From: Proteiniborus sp. DW1
GTDB lineage: Bacteria > Bacillota > Clostridia > Tissierellales > Proteiniboraceae
Assembly (NCBI RefSeq): GCF_900095305.1
Contig: NZ_FMDO01000044.1
Span: 124,001 to 188,000, forward strand
Length of the DNA stretch: 64,000 nt
Direction of reading: 5' to 3'
Below the pieces are notes generated by a model. It saw only the letters and a program-made list of their open reading frames with translations. It was not told where the DNA came from and made no database searches. Position numbers and translations under genes: made by a program. Positions 24,224 through 33,526 of this stretch are shown here, piece by piece. Position 1 is the first letter of the stretch. Each line of letters begins with the position of its first letter.

Positions 24224-25330
24224 TTATTTAACTGCCTTTTCTGTTTCTTTATCAAAAAAGTGTATCCTTGTCATATCAAAAAACAAATCAACCTCGTCAG
24301 TATAGTCGCCTCTTCTCTTAGAATCAGTTTTAGCAATTATTAAATTATTATGAGCCTGTAAATATAAAAATGTATCTGCTCCTACCATTTCAATCAAATC
24401 GACACTTGCCCTAAACTTGCTAAATCTATAATCACCTTCAAAATGTTCTCCTACATAGACATCTTCAGGTCTTATGCCTAAAGTAACTGTTTTACCAGTG
24501 TATCCACTATCCCTGAGAAGTTTTGATTTTTCCTCTGAGAGTTTAAGTCTAATGCCTCCAAACTCAGCATAAGAGCCATTTTCTTCTATCCTTACATCTA
24601 TAAAATTCATCTGGGGACTACCTATAAAGCCTGCTACAAAAAGGTTTGAAGGAGCTTCATAAATCTCCTGGGGTCTAGCCACCTGCTGTATTATACCATC
24701 CTTCATAACAACTATTCTATCACCCATAGTCATAGCTTCTGTCTGATCATGAGTTACATATATAAATGTAGTTTGTAGTCTTTTATGAAGCTTTACTATT
24801 TCACTCCTGGTCTGCACCCTTAGTTTAGCATCAAGATTAGATAAAGGCTCGTCCATAAGGAACACCTTTGGCTCTCTAACTATAGCTCTCCCTAAAGCCA
24901 CTCTTTGTCTTTGTCCACCTGATAATGCCTTTGGTTTTCTATCTAACAACTCTTGTATCCCAAGTATATCTGCAGCCTCTTTTACTCTTTTATCTATCTC
25001 ACACTTTGGAATTTTCCTAAGCTTTAACCCAAAAGCCATATTATCATAAACAGTCATATGGGGATATAGTGCATAGTTTTGAAAAACCATTGCAATATCT
25101 CTGTCCTTAGGAGGGATGTCATTAACTAGTATATCATCAATATATAGCTCCCCCTTTGTAATTTCCTCTAGCCCCGCCACCATTCTAATAGTAGTAGACT
25201 TACCACAGCCTGAAGGACCTACTAATACTACAAATTCCTTATCCTCTATTTCTAAGTTAAAGTCATTAACAGCCATAATATTATCAGGCTTGTATATCTT
25301 AAATACATTTTTAAATGTTAATTTAGCCAT
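24224..25330 (-). CDS. MalK/UgpC-type ABC importer ATPase
   Basis: 368 residues: NBD (1-235) with Walker A GPSGCGKST (38-46), Q-loop FQNYALYPHMTV, signature LSGGQRQR, Walker B VFLMDEPLSNLDAKLR and H-loop YVTHDQTEAM, then a C-terminal TOBE regulatory domain (about 240-360). This is the energizing subunit for the MalF/MalG-type permeases at 27714-29354. It is the only ATPase in an operon that also encodes a MacB-like permease and a membrane-fusion protein, so whether it powers both is an open question. MalK/MsmX types are sometimes shared between importers. Confidence 0.95.
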   Translation of the reverse strand: MAKLTFKNVFKIYKPDNIMAVNDFNLEIEDKEFVVLVGPSGCGKSTTIRMVAGLEEITKGELYIDDILVNDIPPKDRDIAMVFQNYALYPHMTVYDNMAFGLKLRKIPKCEIDKRVKEAADILGIQELLDRKPKALSGGQRQRVALGRAIVREPKVFLMDEPLSNLDAKLRVQTRSEIVKLHKRLQTTFIYVTHDQTEAMTMGDRIVVMKDGIIQQVARPQEIYEAPSNLFVAGFIGSPQMNFIDVRIEENGSYAEFGGIRLKLSEEKSKLLRDSGYTGKTVTLGIRPEDVYVGEHFEGDYRFSKFRASVDLIEMVGADTFLYLQAHNNLIIAKTDSKRRGDYTDEVDLFFDMTRIHFFDKETEKAVK

Positions 25331-25348
25331 GATTTACAGCCCCCCTGT

Positions 25349-26434
25349 TTACTGTTCTACCGATTCTATATCCTGCTTTAGCATTAATGAATATTTTCCC
25401 TTCCCCTTCAACTTACTACTTAAAAGCATAGCAATAATAATGGTCATCAATGAACCTAAAATATTTATTAGAATAATATCTATTGAAATATCAGTAAATC
25501 CATTCTGCAAATGTAGCATTAGCTGATTGTACTTAGCTTTTAATACAGTTAAGTAGCTGCTAGGTGAAAACAAGTTATCTGGTATTATGGTATCTGCCAG
25601 GAATAAATAGGATTTGGCTACCCATATTCCTAGTATTAATATAAGCATACCCATTATTTTACCGACTGCCTTACTAGTATCTTTTATATTGGCTTTTATA
25701 AATCTAAACCACTCAGTATTTCTTCTCACTTCCTTGTATTTATTGAACAAGTGCAATGTTTCTTTTTTTAGATATATATAAGTTCTGAATGTGTAAAAGG
25801 CAAAGAAATATATAATTACTAGAATGACAAGATTCATATAAGCATAAATCTTTTCCTTATAAATAACAGTATCATACACTTCTATTCCTCTCAGATTCCT
25901 AAGCTTTCCTTCTACTTTTTCTATTGCTGCATATAATGGCTCTTTATCTTTTACAGAGTATTTTATGTTTTTTGCTTTCCAATCTAGTGAGGTTAGATCC
26001 TGAGAAAATGGAATATAGATATCTTTACTTCTCTTTAATACTCCAATTACTTCATACTCTTCCCCATAGATAAGTATATTCTTACCAACTACTTCTTCAC
26101 TTCTAAAATAGTAGTCTGCAACCTTATCTCCTATAACTGCAACTTTTCTATCTAGGCTTGATATAAACTGTCCATAAATAAGATCAATGCTCTTTAATTG
26201 TCTATCCATGCCAGTTGTCATCACTAATTTATGTTTGTCATATGGCATCCAATAGCTTATATTAACGCTGTCTACTTGGCTAATTTCCTTAATCTTATTA
26301 GAAGCCTCTTCTGTAACACTCCCTCTGACACTAAGCTCAACTCCCATAGGATTATACTTGTTCTCTAGAAAAATAAATGATACTAATGCAAATATCACAA
26401 TCAGGCATAAAACAACAACTATTCTTATTTCCAT
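25349..26434 (-). CDS. MacB/FtsX-like ABC permease without ATPase domain
   Basis: 361 residues: an N-terminal helix (about 5-24), an extracellular domain of about 180 residues with the MacB core pattern (GKNILIYGEEYEVIGVLK, about 117-135), then three helices near 205-225, 258-282 and 328-350. That one-plus-three topology with the large first loop is that of MacB/FtsX-type mechanotransmission permeases. The gene overlaps the upstream membrane-fusion gene by 10 bases and is followed 18 bases later by the MalK-type ATPase. A dedicated LolD/YknY-type ATPase is missing from this operon. Confidence 0.75.
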   Translation of the reverse strand: MEIRIVVVLCLIVIFALVSFIFLENKYNPMGVELSVRGSVTEEASNKIKEISQVDSVNISYWMPYDKHKLVMTTGMDRQLKSIDLIYGQFISSLDRKVAVIGDKVADYYFRSEEVVGKNILIYGEEYEVIGVLKRSKDIYIPFSQDLTSLDWKAKNIKYSVKDKEPLYAAIEKVEGKLRNLRGIEVYDTVIYKEKIYAYMNLVILVIIYFFAFYTFRTYIYLKKETLHLFNKYKEVRRNTEWFRFIKANIKDTSKAVGKIMGMLILILGIWVAKSYLFLADTIIPDNLFSPSSYLTVLKAKYNQLMLHLQNGFTDISIDIILINILGSLMTIIIAMLLSSKLKGKGKYSLMLKQDIESVEQ

Positions 26435-27714
26435 AGGAATACCTTCACTCCATCCTTAATCTTATAGGAGAGATTTGTTATAACCTTAGGTTTGGTAAAT
26501 CCCTCAAGACCTGTAATACTAACATTGTTATCTCCAACCCCAGTTAAGGTGACATTTACCTGCTTAGCAAAATACTCTGTTCCTAGTATTCCTTCCTTCT
26601 CTTCTAAGATATAAACTATTCCTTGATTTCCTATATCAAAACTGCCAACAGGAATTATAGCATCTTTGGGAATAGTTCCTTCTAAGTTGAAGTTTCTAAC
26701 AGCTTTTCCTCTTATTCTTTGACCGATTATAGGCTCTTTAGTACTTCTGCCAAATTCGCCTTCTACTCTTATCATATTATTCTCTGAAATCCTGCTTATG
26801 CTAGTTACCACAACTTCCTTAGGCATTGCCTTATCTTCAAAATTTAGCTCAATTCTCTTAGTGCTATTAATAAAATCATAATATTCATCAGTAACTAATG
26901 CTTCAAATAGAACTGAATCAAATCCATCTACTAATGCAATTTCTACAATGCTAACATCCTGGCTTAGAATATTACCAGCAGTATTTATATCTAAAATAAT
27001 ACCGTCGACTTCAGAAAAGTATATCCCATCTTCTCCTAGGCGAGAGTAAAACTTCTTCTGATTTTCAATGCTTGCAATTTCATCTTGAATCTTCTTAATA
27101 TCTCTTTGAATTTCTGCAACTAACATATCCTTCTTTGATTTTTTAAGCTCCATCTCATGCTTCATTATCTCAAGAGTTAACTCACTTGCTGTTAATTCCA
27201 TCTTTTTTTGCTCAAGAATTGAGTAAGCTACTGCACCATTTTCATATAACTCCTCAAGCTTTTCTAGCTCCTCTTTTTGAAGCTTTAACTTTTCTTCAAA
27301 TAACTCAATGTTCTTCTCGTCTGATTCATATGATTCAGAAATGAGCTTTTCTAACTCTTGCTTATTCTTGTCTAGACTTAGCTTTAAATCATCAAGTCTT
27401 TGTCCTGATGTCCTTATTCCAAAGGAATTGTCTATCTTAAATACGGGCTGATCCCTCTTAATCTCCTGCCCTGCCTTAACATAAAACTCATCTACAATTA
27501 TGTCCCCATTGATTCTCACCTTAAAGACTTCTTTGGGCACTACAGAACCTTCTATATCTAAGGTTTTACTATATGCGCTTTTCGTAACTGGAGCAACTTG
27601 AACCTTTGGCAAAAATAAGGCTATGGTAGATTTAGAAAAGAATCCTAAGATGAAAATAATTACAAAAAAGCTTATCACCACATTTTTGATCCTTTTTAAA
27701 AGTTTATTATCCAT
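26425..27714 (-). CDS. Membrane-fusion protein (HlyD/MacA/YknX-like periplasmic adaptor)
   Basis: 429 residues: N-terminal membrane anchor (about 11-32), lipoyl/barrel-sandwich half motif (VVPKEVFKVRINGDIIVDEFYVKAGQEIKRDQPVF, about 54-90), a long coiled coil (about 105-215, rich in Glu/Lys heptads), the second half of the lipoyl domain, and a beta-barrel/C-terminal region. In Gram-positives such adaptors (YknX) assemble with MacB-like permeases. It starts one base before the stop of the MalG-like gene (TAATG), so it is translationally coupled to a sugar-type importer, an unexpected partner. Confidence 0.85.
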   Translation of the reverse strand: MDNKLLKRIKNVVISFFVIIFILGFFSKSTIALFLPKVQVAPVTKSAYSKTLDIEGSVVPKEVFKVRINGDIIVDEFYVKAGQEIKRDQPVFKIDNSFGIRTSGQRLDDLKLSLDKNKQELEKLISESYESDEKNIELFEEKLKLQKEELEKLEELYENGAVAYSILEQKKMELTASELTLEIMKHEMELKKSKKDMLVAEIQRDIKKIQDEIASIENQKKFYSRLGEDGIYFSEVDGIILDINTAGNILSQDVSIVEIALVDGFDSVLFEALVTDEYYDFINSTKRIELNFEDKAMPKEVVVTSISRISENNMIRVEGEFGRSTKEPIIGQRIRGKAVRNFNLEGTIPKDAIIPVGSFDIGNQGIVYILEEKEGILGTEYFAKQVNVTLTGVGDNNVSITGLEGFTKPKVITNLSYKIKDGVKVFLWK

Positions 27715-28529
27715 TACTTATTCCTCCCTATAACGAGACCTTCCTGAAGGTATTTTTCTCCCTTTATAAATATAATCAAAGCAGGAATAATATAAAGTAC
27801 TGCTCCTGCAAAGAAAACCTTGTAGTCATTATAGTAAATGTTCTCTAAAAATACTGATAGTGGCATCTTTGCTGGTGTATCAATAAATATAACTGCCTGT
27901 TCAATAAGGTTCCAATTGTCTATGAATGTAAGTATTACTAGGGAAAATATCGCGGGCTTTATCATAGGTAGTACAACTCTAAACAATATTTTTATATATC
28001 CTGCCCCATCAATTCGTGCTGCTTCAATTATTTCGCTTGGAATCCCCCTTATAAACTGTCTTAGGAGAAAGACCCCAAAGGATGTAAATATACCAGGCAA
28101 GATTATAGACAAATGAGTATCTAGTATTTGAAAATTCAATACTCTATGAATTTTATCTAGTACTAAATAGTTTGGCACTAATGTTACCTGAAATGGCAGC
28201 AAGACTGCCAAAATGTATATCATGAATATAAAGTTTCTTCCTGAGAAGTCTATCTTAGCAAATGCAAAGGCTGCAAAAATGCCTAGCACTATTTGTCCTA
28301 TTATTATAAAGGCTGTCAACTTAACTGAGTTCAAAAAAAATCTAAAATACTCAGCCTTATCTGTAACTAATGAATAATACTGCTGAATATTAAATTCATC
28401 TGGGATTATGTGTACACCTTCTGTATTAATCTGAGCTTCTGTCATAAAGGAATTGGTAAATGTGTAGACTATGGGATATATGTAAATAAGTGATATGACT
28501 AGAATTAATACAAATAATATTTTCTTCAT
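27714..28529 (-). CDS. ABC importer permease, MalG type
   Basis: 271 residues with six membrane helices and the EAA loop EIIEAARIDGAGYIKILFRVVLPMIKP (starting near 165) that docks on the MalK-type ATPase. N-terminal segment includes EAQINTEGVHIIPDEFNIQQYY, typical of the P2 loop of carbohydrate permeases. It pairs with the MalF-type gene immediately upstream, which ends one base earlier. Length fits the family. Confidence 0.92.
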   Translation of the reverse strand: MKKILFVLILVISLIYIYPIVYTFTNSFMTEAQINTEGVHIIPDEFNIQQYYSLVTDKAEYFRFFLNSVKLTAFIIIGQIVLGIFAAFAFAKIDFSGRNFIFMIYILAVLLPFQVTLVPNYLVLDKIHRVLNFQILDTHLSIILPGIFTSFGVFLLRQFIRGIPSEIIEAARIDGAGYIKILFRVVLPMIKPAIFSLVILTFIDNWNLIEQAVIFIDTPAKMPLSVFLENIYYNDYKVFFAGAVLYIIPALIIFIKGEKYLQEGLVIGRNK

Positions 28530-29354
28530 TTAGCTATCCCCCACTTTCCTGGAATAGTTTTTATCCATCATAAATACCAAAAAGGCAAATGTAAATATGA
28601 TTAGTGCAAATACATATGCTGCTGAAGTGAGTTTTTCATACTGTAGATCTCTAAATTTATTGTTCATGTAATGCTGAAGCATATATATCTTTGGGTTGGG
28701 ATAACTTCCCTGTAGTATGTATATATCCTTAAACACCTTAAAAGAGTTAATAATAGTGACTATTGATGCAAATACTGTAGTAGGAATGCAAAGTGGAATA
28801 ATGACATGCCATAGCTTTTGAAGATAACTTGCTCCATCTATTTCAGCAGCTTCAATTACTTCTTTATTTATCTGTGATAGCCCTGCCAGGTAAATAATTA
28901 GATTATATCCCGTATTTCTCCATATGAAAATAAGTATAACAACTAACATTGCATAATCTGAGTCTATGATATCAAAGCCTGATGCACCAAATATTTTTCT
29001 AAAGAAGCCTGCGACTGTAGCAGATGGAATTATCATTGGGAGTATTATGAATAGTTTAATTAGCTTTGGGGCTTTTATTTCATGTATAATGAGAGATATG
29101 ATAAATGAAAACATGATAATAAGCGGTACAGCTATTCCCATAAAAACACCTGTATTTTTCAGTGCAAGTCTAAATGCTTCACTTTCAAAAATTTCTTTGT
29201 AATTCTTTAAGCCTACAAATGTATTGTTAAATCCACTCATGCTAAATGAGTATTTTATCCCGCCTATAAATGGCAATACAAAGAAAAATGCAAAGCCTAA
29301 AAGGCTCGGCAGTATAAAATAATAGCCTTTAAGTTTTTTTAAATATTTTCTCAT
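28530..29354 (-). CDS. ABC importer permease, MalF type
   Basis: 274 residues with six membrane helices; the EAA loop reads EVIEAAEIDGASYLQKLWHVIIPLCIP (starting near 165). N-terminal YFILPSLLGFAFFFVLPF is the usual first helix of the family. The gene abuts the MalG-type gene with no gap and follows the binding-protein gene by 41 bases. Together they form the channel of a carbohydrate-type (CUT1) importer; the actual substrate is unknown. Confidence 0.92.
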   Translation of the reverse strand: MRKYLKKLKGYYFILPSLLGFAFFFVLPFIGGIKYSFSMSGFNNTFVGLKNYKEIFESEAFRLALKNTGVFMGIAVPLIIMFSFIISLIIHEIKAPKLIKLFIILPMIIPSATVAGFFRKIFGASGFDIIDSDYAMLVVILIFIWRNTGYNLIIYLAGLSQINKEVIEAAEIDGASYLQKLWHVIIPLCIPTTVFASIVTIINSFKVFKDIYILQGSYPNPKIYMLQHYMNNKFRDLQYEKLTSAAYVFALIIFTFAFLVFMMDKNYSRKVGDS

Positions 29355-29395
29355 GTCTAAGTCCCCCTTTTGTCTGACTTAGCTACAGATTTGAT

Positions 29396-30742
29396 TTATT
29401 CATTAAGCCACATATTGTATTTATCCTCAAGTCTTTGAAGTTCCTTACTTAACTCTTCATCTGAGTACTCTTCCTTTGAAAAAATTAATTTCATAAGATC
29501 CTTATGTAGCATCTGACGAAATTCATATAGGGTTGAATCTATTTGCTTATAAGGCTTTAATTCTCCAGCTTTTATCTTTTCTAGTATGTACTTTCTTAAT
29601 ATAATTGCATCTTTATTAACATCATTATCCAACTCAATTTTACTGATTTTTTCTTCTATATCTTTATTAACTGGATAACCGCCATAGGTTAGGTTGTTAA
29701 ACATTGAAAGCTGAACTTCGTCATCTAATAATCCGTTTAAAAAATCTATTGCAAGGTCAGTATTTTTACCATTTCTATTAATAATAAATCCTGATGTTGA
29801 TAATGCAGTATCTACATCTAGTCTAGGTAGTATCAATACATTTTCCTTTTCTATATATGAGCTTGTAACAAATGACTTTAAGGCACGTACTCCAAATCTC
29901 CGCTCTAGCATATTATTGTCGTTCCAGAAATCAAACTCTTTGGTTTTAAGGTGTTCATTAGTATTATAATCAAAAAATGCATTATAATAATCCATATAGG
30001 AATATTGCTGATTGATTATGTAACTTCCTGAAAATAACTTTTCTCTTGCGATATTTATTAAATCCTTAATTTCGCTAGTATTTAGATAAATTACCTTCTT
30101 TTCTTTATCTATTATTTCTAAATCATTTAATGGTCTCTCTACAATATCTCTATATACGATGTAACTAAAGTTCACTTGTTCTTTATGCTTTATCCATTGT
30201 TCTTTAATCCTTGAGTACTCTTCATGTGTCCAATCAATATTAGGCTCTTCCATATCCAATTCATCAAGTGCACTTTTATTTAATACAGTTGAAATATAAC
30301 TCATCCCAACTGGAACAAAGGAGTCCTTATATTTTAATGAATCATATACTTTATCATAGTTTGGAATTTTACCTTTGATATTTAATGCAATACCAGCATC
30401 TATATATTTGCCATAGTTTTCAGCAGTTGAAAAAAATACTAAAGTAGGCCCTTCTTTCATATATAGCTTGGTGTTGAGCTTCTGGATATAGTCATCATAA
30501 TTGCTAAAGTTTATTTTTTCAAAATTTACTTTTATACCTTTCTCCGCTTCAAATTTCATTATATATCTAGCTAGTTCAGGAAAAGATTTATAAAGTTCGT
30601 CCTCATTAGTAAAATGTGCGATAATAGATATTTCTCTCTGTCCGTCACCTTTGTCCGTATTATTTTTAGAACTATTTAAAGAACACCCAATAGTTAAAAA
30701 TGCTAGGAAAATACTCAAAACAAGCATAACAGATTTTTTCAT
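29396..30742 (-). CDS. Extracellular solute-binding lipoprotein of CUT1-type importer
   Basis: 448 residues with a lipoprotein signal (KKSVMLVLSIFLAFLTIGCS, Cys20 as lipid site) and a family 1 binding-protein fold: EISIIAHF near 37, a central YGKYIDAGIALNI stretch (about 112-124), LPRLDVDTALSTSGFIINRNGKNTDLAIDFLNGLL (about 302-336) and a Glu/Lys-rich C-terminal helix. Distances to the known sugar-binding proteins are large, so the ligand is not inferable. A decayed paralogue lies just upstream (30757-31390). It is the first intact gene of the operon and would be the most highly made product. Confidence 0.88.
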   Translation of the reverse strand: MKKSVMLVLSIFLAFLTIGCSLNSSKNNTDKGDGQREISIIAHFTNEDELYKSFPELARYIMKFEAEKGIKVNFEKINFSNYDDYIQKLNTKLYMKEGPTLVFFSTAENYGKYIDAGIALNIKGKIPNYDKVYDSLKYKDSFVPVGMSYISTVLNKSALDELDMEEPNIDWTHEEYSRIKEQWIKHKEQVNFSYIVYRDIVERPLNDLEIIDKEKKVIYLNTSEIKDLINIAREKLFSGSYIINQQYSYMDYYNAFFDYNTNEHLKTKEFDFWNDNNMLERRFGVRALKSFVTSSYIEKENVLILPRLDVDTALSTSGFIINRNGKNTDLAIDFLNGLLDDEVQLSMFNNLTYGGYPVNKDIEEKISKIELDNDVNKDAIILRKYILEKIKAGELKPYKQIDSTLYEFRQMLHKDLMKLIFSKEEYSDEELSKELQRLEDKYNMWLNE

Positions 30743-30756
30743 AACTCAACACCTCT

Positions 30757-31390
30757 TTACTCATTAAGCCATATTCTATATTTTGTCTCAAGCTTTTGCA
30801 GCTCTTCGCTCAATTCTTCATCAGTGTAAAGCTCATCTGCAAAGATGTATTCTACAAAATCCAAATAGAGCTTGCTTTGTAACTCTTGTTTCTTTATGCT
30901 GCTATGATAGCGCTCGTAATTACCAAGTTCAATTTGATTTATTAAATATTTTCTCAGTCCTATAGATTCTTCATTAATCCCTTTTTCTGTTTCAATTTTG
31001 CTGATTTCATTCTCTATTTCTTTATTAACCGGATATGGACTATACTCCTTTGTAAACATTTCTAGTTGATTGTCATCTTCTAATAATTCATTTATAAATT
31101 CCATTCCTAGCTCTATGTTCTTTCCATTTGCGTTAACTATAAATCCCCATGTATCAAATATATTGTCTTCTCCATAAACGACATTTGGCAAGATAACTTT
31201 ATTATCATCGCTTGCAATTTAATAGAAACGCAGCACGTTCTTTAACCCAGTCATAATCATTATCTGTGAGCATTATAGTGATTTCTTTTGGATTATCTAT
31301 TTTCTTACCTACGTCTTTTGTACCATTAGTACTGCTTACAGTAAATAGTAAAAATACAATAATTAATATAAAGAGATTAGCTTTTTTCAT
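30757..31390 (-). pseudogene. Solute-binding lipoprotein paralogue with large internal deletion
   Basis: The 5' piece (31390 to 31205) encodes a hydrophobic signal (MKKANLFILIIVFLLFTV) and PKEITIMLTDNDYDWVKERA, similar to the start of the binding protein at 29396-30742. It stops after NCKR. The 3' piece (31191 to 30757), in another frame, matches the last 140 residues of the same protein (SGFIIN-like WGFIVNANGKNIELGMEFINELL and TDEELSEELQKLE). About 270 middle residues are gone and the junction is frameshifted. It is a remnant of a duplicated binding protein; the ribosome site and promoter upstream still look intact. Confidence 0.85.
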
Positions 31391-31495
31391 TATGATTCCT
31401 CCAACTTTTTATAGCTGACTCTAGTTCTTTTGATGAACGAGAGAAAATTTAAAAGATAATGGTTTTTTTTGGTATTTTTGTACTCCATTTAGTTT

Positions 31496-31524
31496 ATTAT
31501 ACCACTTAATGTAATCAAATCCAA
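31496..31524 (-). promoter_or_regulatory. Promoter of the importer operon
   Basis: Minus strand TTGGAT (31524-31519), 17-base spacer, TATAAT (31501-31496). It lies 106 bases before the start of the decayed binding-protein gene and would drive that remnant and the importer/MFP/MacB operon. Confidence 0.75.
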
Positions 31525-31563
31525 CCTTTGTATATTGTTTTTATATGATTCATAAAAATAAAT

Positions 31564-31587
31564 AAAGCTAAGGTTATCCTCAGCTTT
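31564..31587 (-). terminator. Terminator after the lpd fragment
   Basis: On the minus transcript AAAGCUGAGG pairs with CCUUAGCUUU (one G-U wobble, 4-base loop), followed by a U-rich tail. It would stop transcription coming from the RiPP cluster before the importer promoter. Confidence 0.75.
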
Positions 31588-31609
31588 ACTTTTATATATA
31601 TAATATTTT

Positions 31610-31804
31610 TTACTTCAATGTATGAATTGAACTCCCTAATGGTAAATGTGATGTTTTCATAACTGTTTTAGAAAGAGTTGGATGAGGATGGATTACTTTT
31701 GCTAGGTCTGCCAGAGTTCCTTCTAGTTCCTTTGTCATGACTCCTTCTGCTAAAGCCTTTCCGTTTGTACTTAGTGAGGATGTGCCTACTATGATATCAA
31801 ACAT
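31610..31804 (-). pseudogene. Fragment of a dihydrolipoyl dehydrogenase 3' end
   Basis: 64 codons read like the end of the lpd gene at 40876-42261: DIIVGT-SLS-NGKALAEG joins directly to VMTKELEGTL-DLA--IHPHPTLS and ends IHTLK. The 36 residues that lie between the two AEG sequences in the intact enzyme are missing, so it looks like a deletion between short repeats. No ribosome site is seen. DNA identity to the intact copy is high but clearly not perfect, so the duplication is not recent. It is the far edge of the RiPP cluster. Confidence 0.85.
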
Positions 31805-31886
31805 TTCATGAAAGCAAAGTTATTGCTTCATCCAATAACAATAACTCAACTTCCTAACTTTTTTCATTTCCATTTCGGTAAGACAT

Positions 31887-33524
31887 CTAAAATTCAACTA
31901 TTTCGTCATATAGATCAAGATTTTCGTGTGATATAATAATGATTAGTTTTGATCTTCTATTCTTTTCAATTAATTGATAAAAACTCTTTTTACTTTCTTT
32001 ATCTAATGCAGAGGTAGGCTCATCAAATATCCATACATCTGCTGATGATAAAAAAGTACGAGCTAAAGCTATTTTTTGACGTTCTCCACCAGATACTTCA
32101 TCATTCAGTGAATCCAGTTCACTATCAAATCCATCTTTTTTTGAGTTAGCAATATTTGCAATATTAAAATTATCAAGAATAAACTCTGTTTCAAAATCTC
32201 GTTCTTCTAAAGGATTTTCAATCTCACTCTTACAAAATAGATTATCAGTCAATGATTCACTTAAAATAAATGGTCTTTGTTCTACAATAGATATTTTTGA
32301 AGTTATTACCTTTGAGAAGTTTATATCTTTTAGTGGATAATCATTGATAAAAATGTTACCATGAAAATCTAAACCATACAACCCAGCCAATAAATTAATA
32401 AATGTAGTTTTTCCACTTCCATTGCTGCCTTTAATCCAGTAAATTTTACCTTTCTCGAATTGTTTACTTAACTCAAACACAGTATCTTTATCATACTTAA
32501 AGCTTACATTATCGAAATAGATTCTTTCTACAGAATTAATATTGATATTCCCATATTTATGCTCTTCATGGCTTGTATATTGCATTAGTCTATCATAACT
32601 AGATTTTACATTCTGCAATTGAGTACCTAATTGTAAAAAATAGTCTGTTGAATTTAGCAGTTTTGAAAAATAACTAGTCAAAACCACAAAAATTCCTATG
32701 CTCATATTTCCGTGTAGTACCATATTACCGCCATATAGATACAAAGAAACCTGAGCGGCTATAGTAATTGCTGATGTAAAGAAGTTAAAGATATTTGATA
32801 GTTTTACTTGTTCAATTAGTTCATGCTTATAAGTATCAAAAACTAAATTTTGCTTTTCAACAGTTCTAGAAAAAAAACCATTTATTTTAATAGACCTTAA
32901 ATTGCCTAATAAATTATATAATTTTCCAAAAAAATCAGATTGTTTATTTTTAACTTTTAGCGACTGATCATATAACTTATTCTTAAAGCCATAATAAATT
33001 ATGCTATAACATCCTACAAGAATCATGAACAGAATAGACAGAGCTCTAGATTGCCTAAAAACAATAACGAAGACAGTAAAAATAATAGCTATGTTTACTA
33101 AAAGATCTCTAAATAATGTTATACAAAAAATCACTATTATATTACAATCATTATTTATCATTTGATTGAGTGATGATGGATTCACATTGCAAACTTCCCT
33201 ATATGAAGCATTATATATTTTTTCAATACTTGAAATATTCGCTATGTAACCCGATTCACTTTGTATTCTAATATATTGTAAATTAGTAATATAAGATAAT
33301 ATAAATTGAATAAGTATTAAAATTACAAAACTCCCAACTAACTGTTGCAAGCTAACCATTGTATTCTTTCCAGTAATCATGTCAACAATCTGACCAGTTA
33401 TCAAAGGTACAAAAACACCTATTAAACTAATCAATAAGGACAAAATTATATAAAATATATAGCTATATCTATGTTTATTTATATATTTGAAACCAAATTT
33501 AAGAATATCACTTATATTTTTCAT
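31887..33524 (-). CDS. ABC exporter (fused membrane and ATPase domains) of the RiPP cluster
   Basis: 545 residues: six membrane helices (about 1-310), then an NBD with Walker A KGSNGSGKTT (about 357-366), signature VSGGERQK, Walker B VWIFDEPTSALD and H-loop ISHENLD. There is no N-terminal C39 peptidase domain, so it cannot cleave a leader itself. It follows the ABC-2 permease gene by two bases and is the last intact gene of the cluster. It probably exports the matured peptide; immunity is an alternative. Confidence 0.88.
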   Translation of the reverse strand: MKNISDILKFGFKYINKHRYSYIFYIILSLLISLIGVFVPLITGQIVDMITGKNTMVSLQQLVGSFVILILIQFILSYITNLQYIRIQSESGYIANISSIEKIYNASYREVCNVNPSSLNQMINNDCNIIVIFCITLFRDLLVNIAIIFTVFVIVFRQSRALSILFMILVGCYSIIYYGFKNKLYDQSLKVKNKQSDFFGKLYNLLGNLRSIKINGFFSRTVEKQNLVFDTYKHELIEQVKLSNIFNFFTSAITIAAQVSLYLYGGNMVLHGNMSIGIFVVLTSYFSKLLNSTDYFLQLGTQLQNVKSSYDRLMQYTSHEEHKYGNININSVERIYFDNVSFKYDKDTVFELSKQFEKGKIYWIKGSNGSGKTTFINLLAGLYGLDFHGNIFINDYPLKDINFSKVITSKISIVEQRPFILSESLTDNLFCKSEIENPLEERDFETEFILDNFNIANIANSKKDGFDSELDSLNDEVSGGERQKIALARTFLSSADVWIFDEPTSALDKESKKSFYQLIEKNRRSKLIIIISHENLDLYDEIVEF

Positions 33525-33526
33525 CT

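Noticed and set aside
31610-31804. 64-residue ORF as a real small protein
   Set aside because: It is a shortened lpd C terminus without ribosome site; called a pseudogene fragment instead.
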